A DNA stretch of 64,000 bases. It comes from Ciceribacter sichuanensis. Its GTDB lineage: Bacteria > Pseudomonadota > Alphaproteobacteria > Rhizobiales > Rhizobiaceae. The translations under genes and the position numbers were made by a program. Location of the stretch: contig NZ_JAMXLX010000009.1 of NCBI RefSeq assembly GCF_024055605.1, positions 62,001 through 126,000 of the forward strand. The letters run 5' to 3'. A model generated the notes under the pieces. The model did not search any database. It saw nothing but the letters and a program-made list of their open reading frames with translations, and was not told the origin of the DNA. Each line of letters begins with the position of its first letter. Positions within the stretch are counted from its first letter, which is position 1. Positions 1 to 8,489 of the stretch are shown here, one piece after another.

Positions 1-1
1 C

Positions 2-634
2 GGCACGACGGTTTCGGCCACCATGCGCATTGCCGAGCTTGCCGGCATTCCGGTTTTTGCGACCGGCGGCGTTGGCGGCGTGCATCGCGGCGCCGAGGAG
101 AGCTTCGATATCTCTGCCGACTTGACCGAACTCGGCAGGACCGGCACGGCCGTCGTCTGCGCTGGCGTAAAGTCGATCCTCGATATCCCGAAGACGCTCG
201 AGTTTCTCGAGACGCAGCGGGTTCCGGTCATCGCCTATGGCACGGATGCCTTCCCCGCCTTCTTCACTCGCGATAGCGGAGAAAAGGCCGATCATCGCCT
301 CGACAGCGCCGAGGAGATCGCCAGGGCCATCATCAGCCATCACGCGCTCGGTTCGGGAACGGGTCTGCTCATCGCCAATCCCATTCCGGAAGAGGCGGCA
401 CTCGACCCAGCCTTCATCAATGCGACGATTGCCGATGCTTTGGCAGAAGCCGAGGAGCGCGGCGTGACCCGCAAGGACGTGACGCCCTTCCTGCTCGCCC
501 GGATCAACGAACTGTCCGAGGGCCGCAGCCTCAAGGCAAATATCGCGCTGGTGATGAACAATGCCGCGCTTGCCGCGAAGATCGCCGTCGCGATCAGAGC
601 GTTGGCCCCAAGTGTGTTGGCCAGCGGTCGCTAG
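2..634 (+). CDS. psuG: Pseudouridine-5'-phosphate glycosidase, 3' part
   Basis: This is the C-terminal 210 residues of a PsuG/IndA-family enzyme. The family cleaves the C-C glycosidic bond of pseudouridine 5'-phosphate to give uracil and ribose 5-phosphate in the cytoplasm. The reading frame is already open at base 2, with TTVSATM ahead of the first internal ATG, so the true start lies left of the window. Family features visible are GGVGGVHRGAE, VPVIAYGTDAFPAF and the C-terminal NIALVMNNAALAAKIA. A sugar kinase partner (PsuK type) often lies beside psuG; if present here it must be upstream. The gene ends 24 bases before the crotonase-family gene on the same strand. Confidence 0.93.
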   Translation, partial: GTTVSATMRIAELAGIPVFATGGVGGVHRGAEESFDISADLTELGRTGTAVVCAGVKSILDIPKTLEFLETQRVPVIAYGTDAFPAFFTRDSGEKADHRLDSAEEIARAIISHHALGSGTGLLIANPIPEEAALDPAFINATIADALAEAEERGVTRKDVTPFLLARINELSEGRSLKANIALVMNNAALAAKIAVAIRALAPSVLASGR

Positions 635-658
635 AGATTTCACGAAAGGAACGCCCCC

Positions 659-1483
659 ATGAGCGACATGCCTGTTTTCGAGACCATTCTTTTCGAGAAG
701 GACGCGACCGACAAGTTCGCGACCATTACCCTCAACCGTCCTGACAAGCTGAATGCGATGAACAAGACGGCGATCCGCGAGATCGACGCTGCCGTGGCTG
801 CGGCCGTCGCGGATCCGGATATCAATGCGCTGGTCATCACCGGCGCCGGCCGGGCGTTTTCCGCCGGCTATGATCTGCAGGGCGCCGACTACGACGTCGA
901 TATCGAGGACTGGCATGCCGATATGGGTGAGAACACCCAGGCGCTGCTGAACATCTGGAAGGCGCCGATCCCGGTCATCGCTTCCGTCAACGGTTACGCG
1001 CTTGCCGGCGCTCTCGAACTGATGATGGCTTGCGACCTTGCGATCGCCGCCGACACCGCCAAGTTCGGTGAGCCGGAAGTGCGGCACAATTCCGGTCCGC
1101 CGTCGCTGTTCATGCCCTGGCTGCTCGCCACCCGCGATGTTCGCTGGCTGATGTATACCGGCGATGTCGTGGATGCCGAGGAAGCATTGCGCATGCATCT
1201 CGTCAACAAGGTCGTGCCCGCCGCCGAACTCAAGCAGAAGACCGAAAACCTCGCCCGTAAACTGGCGCGCATGCCGGTTCCGGCGATCAAATACGCCAAG
1301 GCTTCGATCAACAACCAACAGATCGCCGCCGGCCTGATGACCTCGATGGACTATAACGTGCATGCGATCGCCGCACTTCACGTCAGCCGCAAGGGCCAGG
1401 AGTGGATGGCCAATCTCGGCAGGATGTCCCTGAAGGAATATCTCGAGGTGCGTGACGCGCCGTTCAAGGGGCTTGACGACTGA
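659..1483 (+). CDS. Enoyl-CoA hydratase/isomerase (crotonase) family protein
   Basis: A 274-residue crotonase-fold protein of usual family length. These enzymes bind acyl-CoA and stabilise an enolate in an oxyanion hole. Visible features are ITLNRPDKLNAM near residue 25, the oxyanion-hole segment GAGRAFSAGYDL near residue 62, NGYALAGALELMMACDLAIA near residue 115, and FGEPEVRHNSGPP, where the catalytic glutamate is expected. An AAGGA ribosome site lies 9 bases before the ATG. The gene follows psuG closely and may be co-transcribed with it, although no functional link is obvious. A strong hairpin terminator follows. The acyl-CoA substrate cannot be read from the sequence. Confidence 0.85.
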   Translation: MSDMPVFETILFEKDATDKFATITLNRPDKLNAMNKTAIREIDAAVAAAVADPDINALVITGAGRAFSAGYDLQGADYDVDIEDWHADMGENTQALLNIWKAPIPVIASVNGYALAGALELMMACDLAIAADTAKFGEPEVRHNSGPPSLFMPWLLATRDVRWLMYTGDVVDAEEALRMHLVNKVVPAAELKQKTENLARKLARMPVPAIKYAKASINNQQIAAGLMTSMDYNVHAIAALHVSRKGQEWMANLGRMSLKEYLEVRDAPFKGLDD

Positions 1484-1490
1484 GCTTCCC

Positions 1491-1522
1491 CCGGCCTTCT
1501 CATCCCCCGAAGGCCGGTCTTT
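1491..1522 (+). terminator. Intrinsic terminator after the crotonase gene
   Basis: A perfect 9-bp stem (CCGGCCTTC with GAAGGCCGG) has a 9-base loop and is followed directly by TCTTT. It lies between convergent genes, eight bases after the crotonase stop. A second, weaker stem (GCGGTG with CACCGC, 1526-1552) follows. Confidence 0.75.
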
Positions 1523-1569
1523 GGGGCGGTGTCCGGTAGCTTTCGGCACCGCTCCCTCTTTCCTTCGGT

Positions 1570-2574
1570 TCATGCGCCGACCCGCTGGCGCGGTGCAATG
1601 GATGTCGCAGACGCCAGCACCGCAAGACGCTCCGTGAGAAGCGAGAAGAATGCCGCGTCGTCGACGTCGCGAATGAAGAGCGCGTTGGCCGGGCGGCCGC
1701 TGACTTTCCACCAGTCGACCACGGTCATGCCCTTGGTCAATTCGGATTCGGTTTCGATCTCGACGTTGCAGTGGCGGCCGCCGTAGATGTCCGGCCGGAT
1801 CAGGTAGGCGATCACATTCGGATCGTGCAGCGGGCCGCCGTCGGTTCCGTATTTCTCCTCGTCGAAACGCTCGAAATAGTCGAGCCAGCCGGCAGCCACC
1901 GCGCCGAATTCACCTTCCAGCGCGCGGATGTGTTCTACCCGTTCGCGCGTCGTGCGCACCTTGTGGGTGACGTCCAGCGGCATCATGACGATCGGGACGC
2001 CGGAGGCGAAGACGATTGCTGCTGCCTGTGGATCGACGAAGATGTTGAATTCCGCGGCAGGTGTGATGTTGCCGCCTTCGAACAGGCCTCCACCCATCAG
2101 CACGATGCGACGGATGCGCGAGGCGATTTCCGGGGCCTTGGTCAGCGCTGTCCCGATATTGGTCAGCGGACCGAGCGGGCAGAGCGTCACTGAACCTTCG
2201 GGCTCCTTCATCAGCGTGTCGATGATGAATTCGACGGCATGGCGATCCTGCAGCGGCATGACGGGTTCCGGCAGTTCGGCGCCGTCAAGTCCGGTCGCGC
2301 CGTGCACATGTTCGGCGGTGACCAGCGGCACGGCCATCGGCCTTGCGCAGCCGGCGAAGACGGGGACTTCGGAGCGTCCCGCGAGTTCGAGCACCTGCCG
2401 CGCATTGCGATGAGTGAGGTTGAGTGGAACATTGCCGGCGACGGTGGTGATGCCCAGCAGTTCGACTTCGGGGCTGGCAAGCGCCAGTAGAATGGCAAAG
2501 GCGTCGTCCTGACCCGGATCGGTGTCGATGATGATTTTCTCAGCCATGGGCTTGTCCTTCGGTACCAGTTTCAT
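1570..2574 (-). CDS. Nucleoside hydrolase (inosine/uridine-preferring family)
   Basis: A 334-residue member of the IunH/RihA nucleoside hydrolase family, which hydrolyses the N-glycosidic bond of ribonucleosides to base and ribose using a bound Ca2+. The hallmark IIDTDPGQDDAFAIL is at the N terminus, supplying the metal-binding aspartates. VLMGGGLFEGGNITPAAEFN and NIFVDPQAAA follow further along, and a late DPNVIAYL segment supplies the last metal aspartate region. The ATG at 2574 is chosen because AGGAGG lies nine bases upstream; an alternative ATG is at 2547. The start lies 16 bases after the stop of the indolepyruvate oxidoreductase gene, so it is probably the last gene of a leftward operon. 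Nucleoside preference is not predictable. Confidence 0.9.
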   Translation of the reverse strand: MKLVPKDKPMAEKIIIDTDPGQDDAFAILLALASPEVELLGITTVAGNVPLNLTHRNARQVLELAGRSEVPVFAGCARPMAVPLVTAEHVHGATGLDGAELPEPVMPLQDRHAVEFIIDTLMKEPEGSVTLCPLGPLTNIGTALTKAPEIASRIRRIVLMGGGLFEGGNITPAAEFNIFVDPQAAAIVFASGVPIVMMPLDVTHKVRTTRERVEHIRALEGEFGAVAAGWLDYFERFDEEKYGTDGGPLHDPNVIAYLIRPDIYGGRHCNVEIETESELTKGMTVVDWWKVSGRPANALFIRDVDDAAFFSLLTERLAVLASATSIAPRQRVGA

Positions 2575-2590
2575 CCTCGACGCCTCCTGT

Positions 2591-5500
2591 TCATGCCGTC
2601 CGGGAAAGCGGCGCTTCGTTGCGCCAGCGTCCGACCAGTTCGCTCTTGCGCGTTTCGTATCGACCGGCGCTCTCAAGTTTGACCGGTCCGAACCCGCGCA
2701 CCATGTCCGGCAGGCCGGCAATCTCGACGGCGGCGTTCAGGCCGGCTCGGGAAAGGTTTGCGGAGAGTTCCTCGATAAGCGCCGCATAGTCTTCGATCAT
2801 GCGGCGTTCCATCCGACGCTCCTCCGTCCGTCCGAAGGGATCGAAACGGGTGCCGCGCAGGCCCTTCAGCTTTGCGAGGATGCCGAAGACGGGGCTGATC
2901 CATGCGCCGAGCGCGATCTTTGCCGGCCGGCCGGTGCGCGCGTCGATGCGGCGCGACAGAAGCGGCGGCGCCAGATGATGGCGGATGCGGAAATCGCCCT
3001 CGAACTGTTCGGAAATCGCTTTGGCGAAGGATGGATCGCGATGCAGGCGGGCTACCTCGTATTCGTCCTTGTAGGCCATGAGCTTGAACGCGTTGCGGGC
3101 GACGGTCTCAGCGAATTCGCCCTTGCCGCCGATGGCTGCTTCGGCGGTGCGCGCCCGTTCCACCAGTGTACGGTAGCGCCGGGCATAAGCCGCATCCTGA
3201 TAGTCGGTCAGGAAGGCGACGCGCTTGTCAATCAGCATGTCGAGGGTTTCCGCCTCGGGCACTTCCTGCGAGAGGCCTGCGGCCTTGGCAACAGCATCGG
3301 GCTCGACGGCGAGGCGACGGCCCCAGTCGAAGGCGGCGCGGTTCATTACGACGCCGGTGCCGTTAAGTTCGATGGCGCGCTGGATGGCGTCGAGGCTGAT
3401 CGGGATCAGCCCGCGCTGCCAGGCGTTGCCGAGCAGCAGCATGTTGGCGGCGATGGCATCGCCGAGTAGCGCGGTTCCGGCGGTCGTCGCCGGAACCAGC
3501 GCGAGAGCGTCCTCGCCGGCCGCCTTCTTCAGCGCGCGCAGCGTGGCTTCCTGACGAAGGTCGATTGCGGTGTTCTGCACGAAGGCTGCGGTCGGGGCGA
3601 AATGATCGTCGATGACGGCCCGGGTGCGGCCCTTGACGAAGGTCGGAAGCGCGGTGCGCCCGGCTGATACCACAACGTCGAAGCCCAGCACGACATCGCT
3701 TTCGCCGGGGCCGATGCGTACGGTGTTCAGCGCCTCGGGATTGGCGGCAATGCGAAGGTGAGAGACGACGGCGCCGTTCTTCTGCGCAAGTCCGGTCTGG
3801 TCGAGCGTCAGCACAGCGAGGCCGTCGATATGGGCTGCCATCGACAGGATGGCGCTGACCGTGATGACACCGGTGCCGCCGATGCCGGCGAGCAGCATGT
3901 TGTAGGGCTGGTTGAGGTCGGCCTCGATCACCGGCAGCGGCAGGTTTGAGGCGTCGATGCTTGCCGCGCGGCCCGCAGGCTTGCGGATCTTGCCGCCCTC
4001 GACCGTGACGAAGCTCGGACAGAAGCCCTTGATGCAGGAAAGGTCGGTGTTGCAACTCGACTGGTTGATCCGCCGCTTGCGTCCCAATTCGGTTTCCTTC
4101 GGCTCGATCGAAATGCAGTTGGAGACGGCGGAACAGTCACCGCAGCCTTCGCAGACGAGTTCGTTGATGAAGGCGCGCTTGTCGGATACCGGGAATGCGC
4201 CGCGCTTGCGGCGGCGGCGTTTTTCTGCGGCGCAGACCTGATCGTAGATCAGTGCGGTCACGCCCTCGGTTTCGCGCAGGTCGCGCTGCACGGCATCCAG
4301 TTCGTCGCGCGGATGAATGGAGACTTCACGCGGCAGGCGGCCGATCCAGGCATCGGGATTTTCTGCCACGACCACGACCCGACGCGCACCCTCGGCGAGC
4401 ATCTGGTCGACGACGGCGGGGACGCTGAGTTCGCCGTCGTGACGCTGGCCGCCGGTCATGGCGACCGCGTCGTTGAACAGGATCTTGTAAGTGGCATTGA
4501 CCTTGGCAGCGATGGCCGCCCGGATGGCGAGAAGGCCGGAATGGAAATAGGTGCCGTCGCCCATGTTGACGAAGATGTGCTTCTCGTCGGTGAAGGGCGA
4601 AAGGCCGATCCACGCACCGCCTTCGCCGCCCATCTGGGTGAAGGTCGATGTGTTACGATCCTCGACGCCGATGATCATCATGTGACAGCCGATGCCGGTC
4701 GTGGCGCGGCTGCCATCGGGGATGCGCGTCGAGATGGAGTGCGGACAGCCCGAACAGAAATAGGGTTCTCGCTTGAGGGCAGGGGTGTCGTCTGCCACGG
4801 CGCCGGTGATTTCCTCGAGCCGCAGTGCTGCCGGACCGAGCGGGCCTTCCTTGCCGCCGAGGCGCTGGACCAGAACGCGGGCGACCGCGACCATCGAGAT
4901 TTCCCCGATCGACGGCAGCAGCCGTTCGCCGGCGTCACCGGTCTTGCCGAAGACGCGCGGACGCCGGTCGGCGGGCAGATTGAAGAGCAGGGCCTTCAAC
5001 TGTTCCTCGATCACCGGGCGCTTTTCCTCGACGACGAAAATCTCGTCGAAATCCAGCGCGAAGCGGGAGATGCCTTCCGGCTCCAGCGGCCATGTCAGGC
5101 CGATCTTGTAGAGGCCGATGCCGAGCCGTTCCAGATCGCCTTCGCTCAGCCCCAATGCAGCGACCGCGCCGAGCAGGTCGAGCCAGGACTTACCGGTCGA
5201 GATGATGCCGAGCCGGCCGCGCGATGGAGTGCCAGAACGGCGGTCGAGATTATTGGCGCGCGCAAAGGCCTTCACGGCCTCGATCTTGCGCTCAAGCCGC
5301 AGCTCCATCGCGTGCGGGCCATCGGGCCAGCGCAGCGACAGCTCGCCCGGCGCGGGTCCGTCCGTGGGAAGGATGATCGAGGGACGGCCGGGGCCGATCT
5401 CTACCGTCGCCGTGCATTCGACGATTTCCGTCTGGCATTTGTAGCCGATCCATGCGCCGGAATAGCGGCTCATGGCCCAGCCGTAGAGGCCGTAGTCGAT

Positions 5501-6079
5501 ATATTCGGCAATGCCCGCCGGTGAAAGCAGTGGCACCATGGCGGAGATCAGGTTGTGTTCGCTCTGATGGGGCAGGGTGGAGGAGGCCGCGCCATGATCG
5601 TCGCCGACGAGAAGCAGCACACCGCCATGCTGGCTGGTGCCGGCGGCATTGGCGTGACGGATGACGTCCATGCTGCGGTCGACGCCAGGGCCTTTGCCGT
5701 ACCACATGGAGAAGACGCCGTCGTAGCGGTTGCCCTTGAATATGCCGGTCTGCTGCGTGCCCCAGACGGCGGTGGCAGCCATGTCCTCGTTCAGGCCCGG
5801 CTGGAACTTGATATGCGCCTTTTCGAGATATTTGCGCGCCTTGACCATTTCCCGGTCGAAGCCGGCAAGGGGAGAGCCGCGGTAGCCCGAGACGTAGCCC
5901 GCCGTATTGAGGCCGGCGGCGAGGTCGCGTTCTCGCTGGATCATCGGCAGGCGGACGAGGGCCTGGGTGCCGGAGACGAGGATGCGGCCTTCCTCCAGCC
6001 GGTAGCGGTCGTCGAGGTCGATGCTCTCGTTGATCTGGTGGCTGGCGGCAATGCGCGACGGAGCGACGGGAAGGTTCAT
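2591..6079 (-). CDS. Indolepyruvate:ferredoxin oxidoreductase, fused alpha-beta type
   Basis: A 1162-residue thiamine-diphosphate and iron-sulfur 2-oxoacid oxidoreductase of the large fused IOR family found in aerobic proteobacteria. It oxidatively decarboxylates arylpyruvates or related 2-oxoacids to acyl-CoA. Domain order is an N-terminal pyrimidine-binding and transketolase-like region, then a TPP region (GDGTYFHSGLLAIRAA, then MTGGQRHDGE). A ferredoxin-like cysteine cluster follows (CEGCGDCSAVSNC, then a second group ending CIKGFCPSF). A gamma-type domain starts at LLAGIGGTGVITVSAIL, and a C-terminal region follows. The ATG at 6079 overlaps the upstream oxidase stop by ATGA, indicating translational coupling. 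Substrate is inferred from family only. Many homologues of this fused type lack a proven substrate. Confidence 0.88.
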   Translation of the reverse strand: MNLPVAPSRIAASHQINESIDLDDRYRLEEGRILVSGTQALVRLPMIQRERDLAAGLNTAGYVSGYRGSPLAGFDREMVKARKYLEKAHIKFQPGLNEDMAATAVWGTQQTGIFKGNRYDGVFSMWYGKGPGVDRSMDVIRHANAAGTSQHGGVLLLVGDDHGAASSTLPHQSEHNLISAMVPLLSPAGIAEYIDYGLYGWAMSRYSGAWIGYKCQTEIVECTATVEIGPGRPSIILPTDGPAPGELSLRWPDGPHAMELRLERKIEAVKAFARANNLDRRSGTPSRGRLGIISTGKSWLDLLGAVAALGLSEGDLERLGIGLYKIGLTWPLEPEGISRFALDFDEIFVVEEKRPVIEEQLKALLFNLPADRRPRVFGKTGDAGERLLPSIGEISMVAVARVLVQRLGGKEGPLGPAALRLEEITGAVADDTPALKREPYFCSGCPHSISTRIPDGSRATTGIGCHMMIIGVEDRNTSTFTQMGGEGGAWIGLSPFTDEKHIFVNMGDGTYFHSGLLAIRAAIAAKVNATYKILFNDAVAMTGGQRHDGELSVPAVVDQMLAEGARRVVVVAENPDAWIGRLPREVSIHPRDELDAVQRDLRETEGVTALIYDQVCAAEKRRRRKRGAFPVSDKRAFINELVCEGCGDCSAVSNCISIEPKETELGRKRRINQSSCNTDLSCIKGFCPSFVTVEGGKIRKPAGRAASIDASNLPLPVIEADLNQPYNMLLAGIGGTGVITVSAILSMAAHIDGLAVLTLDQTGLAQKNGAVVSHLRIAANPEALNTVRIGPGESDVVLGFDVVVSAGRTALPTFVKGRTRAVIDDHFAPTAAFVQNTAIDLRQEATLRALKKAAGEDALALVPATTAGTALLGDAIAANMLLLGNAWQRGLIPISLDAIQRAIELNGTGVVMNRAAFDWGRRLAVEPDAVAKAAGLSQEVPEAETLDMLIDKRVAFLTDYQDAAYARRYRTLVERARTAEAAIGGKGEFAETVARNAFKLMAYKDEYEVARLHRDPSFAKAISEQFEGDFRIRHHLAPPLLSRRIDARTGRPAKIALGAWISPVFGILAKLKGLRGTRFDPFGRTEERRMERRMIEDYAALIEELSANLSRAGLNAAVEIAGLPDMVRGFGPVKLESAGRYETRKSELVGRWRNEAPLSRTA

Positions 6080-7551
6080 CTTGCGGCCTTTCCAGCGGCT
6101 TCGGTCTCCATGTCGAAGACGCGACCCGGATTGAGGATGAGATTGGGGTCGAATGCGCGTTTCATGCGGCGCATGGCGGCAATCTCGGAGGCGCTGCGCA
6201 CCAGCGGCAGCCATTTCTTCTTTTCGAGACCGATACCGTGTTCGGCGGAAATGGCTCCACCCGTTTCGGCAACGACGGCGAAGACGGCATCGGCTATATC
6301 CTCGTAGCGATCCGTCCTGACCATGTAGTGCAGGTTTCCGTCACCAAGATGGCCGAAGACATAGGGGCGGGCGGAGCCGTCTATCGCAAGCAGGCGGACG
6401 GCCGCATCGGTCAGGAAATCCTGCATGCGGGCGAGCGGAATGCTGACGTCGAAGCCGACCATGCGGTCCATGCTGAAGATGAAGGCGCTGCATGCCTCGC
6501 GAAGCGCCCAGAGGCCACGATAATCCCTCGGTGATTGCGACACGACCACGTCATCCACGAGACCGGCCTCGACCGCGCTCATGAGCGTTGCGGCGAAACG
6601 TTCGTGGTTCTCGCTTTCGTCCTGCCCCTGAATCTCGACGAGGGCATAGAGGCCGGCGCCGACGGGAAGCGGCGGTGTGGCGAAACCGCCGGCGGCCACC
6701 CCCGCATAAACCTCGGGAAAAATCACCTCGAAGGCGGAGAGCAGCGGGCCGAGCTCCTGGCGAAGACGTGCAAGCAGCGCCTGGGCGGCGGCAAGCGACG
6801 GCAGAGCGCAGAGCGCGTTGACCTGCAGCGGCGGCAGCGGATGCAGGCGCAGGCAGGCTTTGGTGACGACGCCGAGCGTGCCCTCGGAGCCGATGAAGCA
6901 CTGGTTGAGGTCGTAGCCGGAATTGTCCTTTGGCAGTCCCTTGAGTGAGGAGAGCACCGAGCCATCGGGCAGCACCGTTTCAAGCCCGAGGACCTGGGCG
7001 CGGTACATGCCATAGCGCAGGACGCGAATGCCGCCGGCATTGGTGGCGATGTTGCCGCCCACTGTGCAGGAGCCCCGGGCGCCGATATCGACGCCGAACA
7101 GGAAACCGGCCTCTTCTGCCGCCTCCTGAACCGATTGCATGGTGACGCCGGCTTCCACGACGACCGTTCCGGCCCGCAGGTCCACGCTCTCAAGACGCGT
7201 CATGCGCTCCAGCGAAAGCGACACCTCGCCCTCGCATGGGCGTGCGCCGCCGGAAAGGCCGGTTCTGCCGCCCTGGATCACCAAGGGCTGGCCGAGATCA
7301 TTGCAGGTGGAGAGAATGAGGGAAACGTCCGCGGTATCACGCGGTCTCAATACGAGAGCCGGGCGAGGGCCGCGTGCATCCGTGGCGTCGCCGAGATAGG
7401 CGTCACCGACATCGTCGCCCATCAGCAACGCGCCTTGGTCGAGGCGTGCGGAAAGCGCTCCGATCAACGCCGAGAGCCTCGCCTCCTTGGCATCGCTGGT
7501 CGCCGGGCGCACGTCGCCAACGGCCGGGTTTGAGCCCGTCCCGCTATTCAT
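6076..7551 (-). CDS. FAD-binding oxidase/dehydrogenase, GlcD/D-2-hydroxyacid type
   Basis: A 491-residue VAO-fold flavoprotein related to glycolate oxidase subunit GlcD, D-lactate dehydrogenase and D-2-hydroxyglutarate dehydrogenase. These oxidise a D-2-hydroxyacid to the 2-oxoacid. The PP-loop GGRTGLSGGA lies near residue 95 and the FAD-contact stretch GSCTVGGNIATNAGG near residue 160. The C-terminal FAD-oxidase domain has GHLGDGNLHYMVR and EHGIGLEKKKWL, with histidines typical of a metal-assisted active site. It is the first gene of the leftward operon and overlaps the oxidoreductase gene by four bases. A D-hydroxyacid oxidised here could supply the 2-oxoacid used next, an inference from order only. 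AGGGG lies about 11 bases before the ATG. Confidence 0.87.
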   Translation of the reverse strand: MNSGTGSNPAVGDVRPATSDAKEARLSALIGALSARLDQGALLMGDDVGDAYLGDATDARGPRPALVLRPRDTADVSLILSTCNDLGQPLVIQGGRTGLSGGARPCEGEVSLSLERMTRLESVDLRAGTVVVEAGVTMQSVQEAAEEAGFLFGVDIGARGSCTVGGNIATNAGGIRVLRYGMYRAQVLGLETVLPDGSVLSSLKGLPKDNSGYDLNQCFIGSEGTLGVVTKACLRLHPLPPLQVNALCALPSLAAAQALLARLRQELGPLLSAFEVIFPEVYAGVAAGGFATPPLPVGAGLYALVEIQGQDESENHERFAATLMSAVEAGLVDDVVVSQSPRDYRGLWALREACSAFIFSMDRMVGFDVSIPLARMQDFLTDAAVRLLAIDGSARPYVFGHLGDGNLHYMVRTDRYEDIADAVFAVVAETGGAISAEHGIGLEKKKWLPLVRSASEIAAMRRMKRAFDPNLILNPGRVFDMETEAAGKAAR

Positions 7552-7587
7552 TTTTTGTTGTTCCCCTGAATGGTTAGGGGCATCGTT

Positions 7588-7618
7588 ATACAGGTTCCCA
7601 TATTTGTCAAACCTATAT
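7588..7618. promoter_or_regulatory. Inverted repeat in divergent promoter region, candidate FadR-type operator
   Basis: Arms ATACAGGTT (7588-7596) and AACCTATAT (7610-7618) match in 8 of 9 positions around a 13-base spacer. They lie between the leftward oxidase gene and the rightward regulator gene. The GntR-family product of the adjacent gene is the natural candidate ligand. The site is seen in the sequence; its function is inferred. Confidence 0.4.
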
Positions 7619-7683
7619 TTAAAAAGCTATGGTGTTCCCTCGGCAATCATGGCATGCTCGCAAAAATCAAGGGGAGATGGGCA

Positions 7684-8445
7684 ATGATCCTGAAATATGA
7701 CGAGGTCGTGCGAACGGGCATTGCCAAGCAGGTGTCCGACAATATCCGGTCGGCGATCATGGACGGACGGCTGAAGATCGACGAGCGTCTACCGAGCGAG
7801 GAAGAGCTTGCGCGCAGCTTCGGCATCTCCCGCCCGACGGTGCGCGAGGCGTTGAAGCGACTTGCCGCCCAAAACCTCATTCATTCCAAGCGCGGCCCGA
7901 CCGGCGGAAATTTCGTCAAACGACCCGACCCCGAGGGGCTTTCCAAGGCGATCACCGGTGCGGCGACGCTTCTGGTTGGCATTGGCGCTTTCGATATCGA
8001 CGAGATCGTGGTGGCGCGTCGCGAAACCGAGACGATCTGCTGCCGGCTGGCTGTCGAGAACCGCAGCGACGAGCACCTTGCCCTGATGGAAGACGAGATC
8101 CGGGTTCAGGAAGACGAAACGATCAGCGACGAGGATTTCTGTGCGTCCGACGTGCGCTTCCATCGCGCGCTTGTGGATTCGACCGGCAATGGGCCGCTGA
8201 AACTGATGATGTACACCGTCATCGAGTCCTTTATTCCGATCACCAACATGATCGTCTTCCGGGTGCGCGAGCGCCGTCAGGTTGCGGCCTTCCACCGGGA
8301 AATTCTCGACGCCGTCCGTCTGAGGGACGCCGACCGCGCGATTGCGGCGCTTGGCGCTCTTCTCGACTATGTCAGCCAGTCCTATGCGACCGCCGTTTCT
8401 GCGCGTGAGAGCCGTGCGGCTTCCGCCGGCCACGCTCCCGCGTGA
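7684..8445 (+). CDS. GntR-family (FadR/FCD subfamily) transcriptional regulator
   Basis: A 253-residue regulator. The N-terminal winged helix carries the GntR signature RLPSEEELARSFGISRPTVR and is followed by REALKRL. The C-terminal all-helical FCD domain includes DEIVVARRETETICCRLAVE, then DVRFHRALVDSTGN with a metal or ligand histidine, and HREILDAVRLRDADRA. FCD regulators usually sense small organic acids. The ATG at 7684 is chosen because the DNA-binding domain starts just after it and GGGGAG precedes it; an in-frame extension to 7570 is not needed. It is divergent from the oxidase operon and overlaps the region of the next gene's start, so it probably controls both sides. Confidence 0.9.
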   Translation: MILKYDEVVRTGIAKQVSDNIRSAIMDGRLKIDERLPSEEELARSFGISRPTVREALKRLAAQNLIHSKRGPTGGNFVKRPDPEGLSKAITGAATLLVGIGAFDIDEIVVARRETETICCRLAVENRSDEHLALMEDEIRVQEDETISDEDFCASDVRFHRALVDSTGNGPLKLMMYTVIESFIPITNMIVFRVRERRQVAAFHREILDAVRLRDADRAIAALGALLDYVSQSYATAVSARESRAASAGHAPA

Positions 8446-8489
8446 ATTCAAACACCATCATCATCCAAGGCCAGGAGCATCACCCAACC

